A DNA stretch of 7,442 nt, taken from CAZSTA01 sp964609495 [NCBI: uncultured bacterium] (GTDB taxonomy: Bacteria; CAZSTA01). The stretch spans positions 1 to 7,442 of the forward strand of contig CAZSTA010000183.1 in NCBI GenBank assembly GCA_964609495.1. The letters run 5' to 3'. This document shows, piece after piece, positions 6,145-7,442 of the stretch; the first letter of the stretch is position 1; each line of letters opens with the position of its first letter. The notes beneath the pieces are model-generated. The model was not told the DNA's origin and made no database searches. It saw only the letters and a list, made by a program, of their open reading frames with translations. The translations under genes and the position numbers were made by a program.

Positions 6145-6852
6145 TTATCCCCCGAGGTAGAGCCTGCCGACCTCCTCGTTACTCAAAAGCGCCTGACCAG
6201 TATCCTCAAACCGGTTATAACCCATAGCCAGCACATAACCACGATCGGAGAGTTTCAAAACTTCCCGGGCGTTTTGCTCCACCACTATGATGGCCACTCC
6301 GGTCTTATTAATGGCAATTATCTTCTCAAAGATCATGCTTACCAATTTCGGCTCTAGCCCAGCAGAAGGCTCATCCAAAAGTAGAACCTTAGGATCAAGC
6401 ATCAGCGCACGTCCCATGGCTACCATTTGCCGTTGGCCACCGGAAAGCTTTCCTACCCGCACTCTTCTCCTGGCCTTAAGCACAGGAAATATATCATAAA
6501 CTTCCTCCAGCCTATCGCGGTAGTCATCTTCACGAATAAAAGCTCCCATCGCCAGGTTCTCGCCGACAGTCAAAGATGGAAATACATTATCTGTCTGCGG
6601 TACATAGCACATACCTTTGCGTACAATTTTATCCGGATTCAACCCTGTAATCTCCTCCCCGTTGAAGTGGACCTCGCCTTCTTTTGGCTTTAAGAGGCCA
6701 AAGATAGTCTTCAATAGGGTTGACTTTCCAGCGCCATTTGGCCCTATAATAGAGACCATCTCACCCTCCTTCAATTCTATGCAGACTCCGTGGAGGATCT
6801 CCATTTCTCCGTATCCTGATTTTATATTTTCAGCCTCTAGTATTATTCCCAT
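6145..6852 (-). CDS. livF: Branched-chain amino acid type ABC transporter ATP-binding protein LivF
   Basis: A cytoplasmic ATPase of 235 residues that partners with LivG to drive transport. All nucleotide-binding motifs are present: Walker A GPNGAGKST (37-45), Q-loop YVPQ (83-86), signature LSGGQ (136-140), Walker B VLLLDEP (156-162) and D-loop SAGLEP (163-168). The switch position after beta-strand IIVVEQN (188-194) is Gln instead of His, which is usual for LivF and not a defect. The ending (EVGRLYLGG) is the usual LivF C-terminus. The start ATG at 6852 lies 5 nt after the livG stop. The subunit order livG-livF-livH-livM puts the ATPases before the permeases, the reverse of the best-known livHMGF order. 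Confidence 0.95.
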   Translation of the reverse strand: MGIILEAENIKSGYGEMEILHGVCIELKEGEMVSIIGPNGAGKSTLLKTIFGLLKPKEGEVHFNGEEITGLNPDKIVRKGMCYVPQTDNVFPSLTVGENLAMGAFIREDDYRDRLEEVYDIFPVLKARRRVRVGKLSGGQRQMVAMGRALMLDPKVLLLDEPSAGLEPKLVSMIFEKIIAINKTGVAIIVVEQNAREVLKLSDRGYVLAMGYNRFEDTGQALLSNEEVGRLYLGG

Positions 6853-6857
6853 CTCTT

Positions 6858-7442
6858 CTAGGAGCCACCCAGATAGGCCTCAAGCACTCTCTCATCCTTC
6901 CTAATCTCCTTGGGACTTCCTTCGGCAAGCTTGCGCCCTTCACTCATCACTATCACTGGGTTGCATAGGCTCAACACCAGATCCATATCGTGCTCTATCA
7001 AGAAGAAAGTGATACCTTGCTTCTCACACAGCTCCTCAATATATCTAATTAGTTTCCTCATCAAGGTCCGGTTCACGCCAGCCCCCGGCTCGTCCAGCAA
7101 GATCAGCTCTGGCTCAGCCATCATTGTCCGTGCCAGCTCCATCAGCTTCTTCTGACCCGAGGAAAGGTTACCAGCATACTCGTCTTTCAAATCTACTAGC
7201 TCCACGAACTCAAGCACTTCTAATGCTTTGTCTCTAATCCTTTCCTCCTGGCGCCTCACCGCACCAGGCCTAAACCAGGAATTCCATAGCCTCTCGCCCA
7301 TTTGATTTGGAGGAATTACCATTAGATTCTCCAATACAGTCATCTGTTTGAGCTCTCTGGTGATCTGAAAGGTTCTATAAATCCGCTTGTGGAAGATCTT
7401 GTGAGGAGGTAACCCTTCTATCTGCTGACCTTTAAACCGAAT
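6858..7442 (-). CDS. livG: Branched-chain amino acid type ABC transporter ATP-binding protein LivG (5' end outside window)
   Basis: The frame stays open to the right edge, so 194 residues are visible of a usual 250-260. The first internal ATG (at 7343, MTVLENL) is not the true start: upstream codons read through LPPHKIF and the Q-loop RTFQ (visible residues 23-26), both normal LivG sequence. The Walker A half is missing only because of the window edge. Also visible are the signature LSSGQ (93-97), Walker B LILLDEP (113-119), the switch LIEHDMDLVL (148-157) and the typical ending EAYLGGS. The signature deviates from LSGGQ at its third position, which is common in LivG. The protein pairs with LivF under the LivHM channel. 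This gene is the first visible of the - strand operon, whose promoter lies beyond 7442. Confidence 0.94.
   Translation of the reverse strand: MRFKGQQIEGLPPHKIFHKRIYRTFQITRELKQMTVLENLMVIPPNQMGERLWNSWFRPGAVRRQEERIRDKALEVLEFVELVDLKDEYAGNLSSGQKKLMELARTMMAEPELILLDEPGAGVNRTLMRKLIRYIEELCEKQGITFFLIEHDMDLVLSLCNPVIVMSEGRKLAEGSPKEIRKDERVLEAYLGGS

Noticed and set aside
5606-6160. 184-codon + strand open frame antisense to livH
   Set aside because: It lies opposite a clear livH, has a biased polar composition (many Asn, Asp, His, Gln) typical of the reverse of a membrane gene, and no recognisable domain.
6858-7343. livG starting at the ATG at 7343 as a short 161-residue protein
   Set aside because: The frame is open to the edge, and the upstream codons encode the expected Q-loop region of LivG, so this Met is internal.
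1-7442. CRISPR array, tRNA, rRNA or insertion sequence
   Set aside because: I saw no regularly spaced repeats, no tRNA or rRNA signature sequence, no transposase-like frame and no terminal repeats flanking a gene.

Overview
The window is bacterial: genes are tightly packed, Shine-Dalgarno sites are strong, one promoter looks sigma-70-like, and there is an intrinsic terminator. The substrate-binding protein has a signal peptide without a lipobox, which suits a free periplasmic protein in a two-membraned (diderm) cell. I cannot name the species. A corrinoid-methyltransferase-like protein next to an amino-acid-type ABC importer would fit an anaerobic, possibly uncultured lineage, but that is inference.

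Left part (1-2541, + strand). A GC-rich hairpin lies at 19-58. It is followed by a polytopic membrane protein of the DUF401 family (99-1310) and a uroporphyrinogen-decarboxylase-superfamily protein (1399-2541). The latter carries an H-x-C...C metal-site pattern like that of methylcobamide:CoM methyltransferases and lacks the heme-pathway HemE signature. The two genes point the same way, 88 nt apart, and may be co-transcribed. Both are AT-rich.

Middle (2542-2846). This 305-nt gap contains a stem-loop, a perfect 8-bp inverted repeat abutting a good extended -10 promoter, a possible three-codon leader ORF, and a small hairpin that overlaps the Shine-Dalgarno of the next gene.

Right part (2847-7442). 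This is a branched-chain amino acid type (HAAT/Liv) ABC importer split into two convergent units. The periplasmic binding protein (2847-4085) is on the + strand. The membrane and ATPase subunits livG-livF-livH-livM run on the - strand toward it, with gaps of 4-11 nt. A near-perfect palindromic terminator at 4111-4147 sits between the two units and can serve both strands. livG runs off the right edge and its Walker A part is outside the window.

Functionally, the binding protein captures an amino acid or related ligand and delivers it to the LivH/LivM channel, which LivF/LivG power. The substrate cannot be read from the sequence. I found no clearly new multi-gene system. The points most worth a second look are the control region of the binding-protein gene, the split convergent layout, and the DUF401/UroD-like pair.
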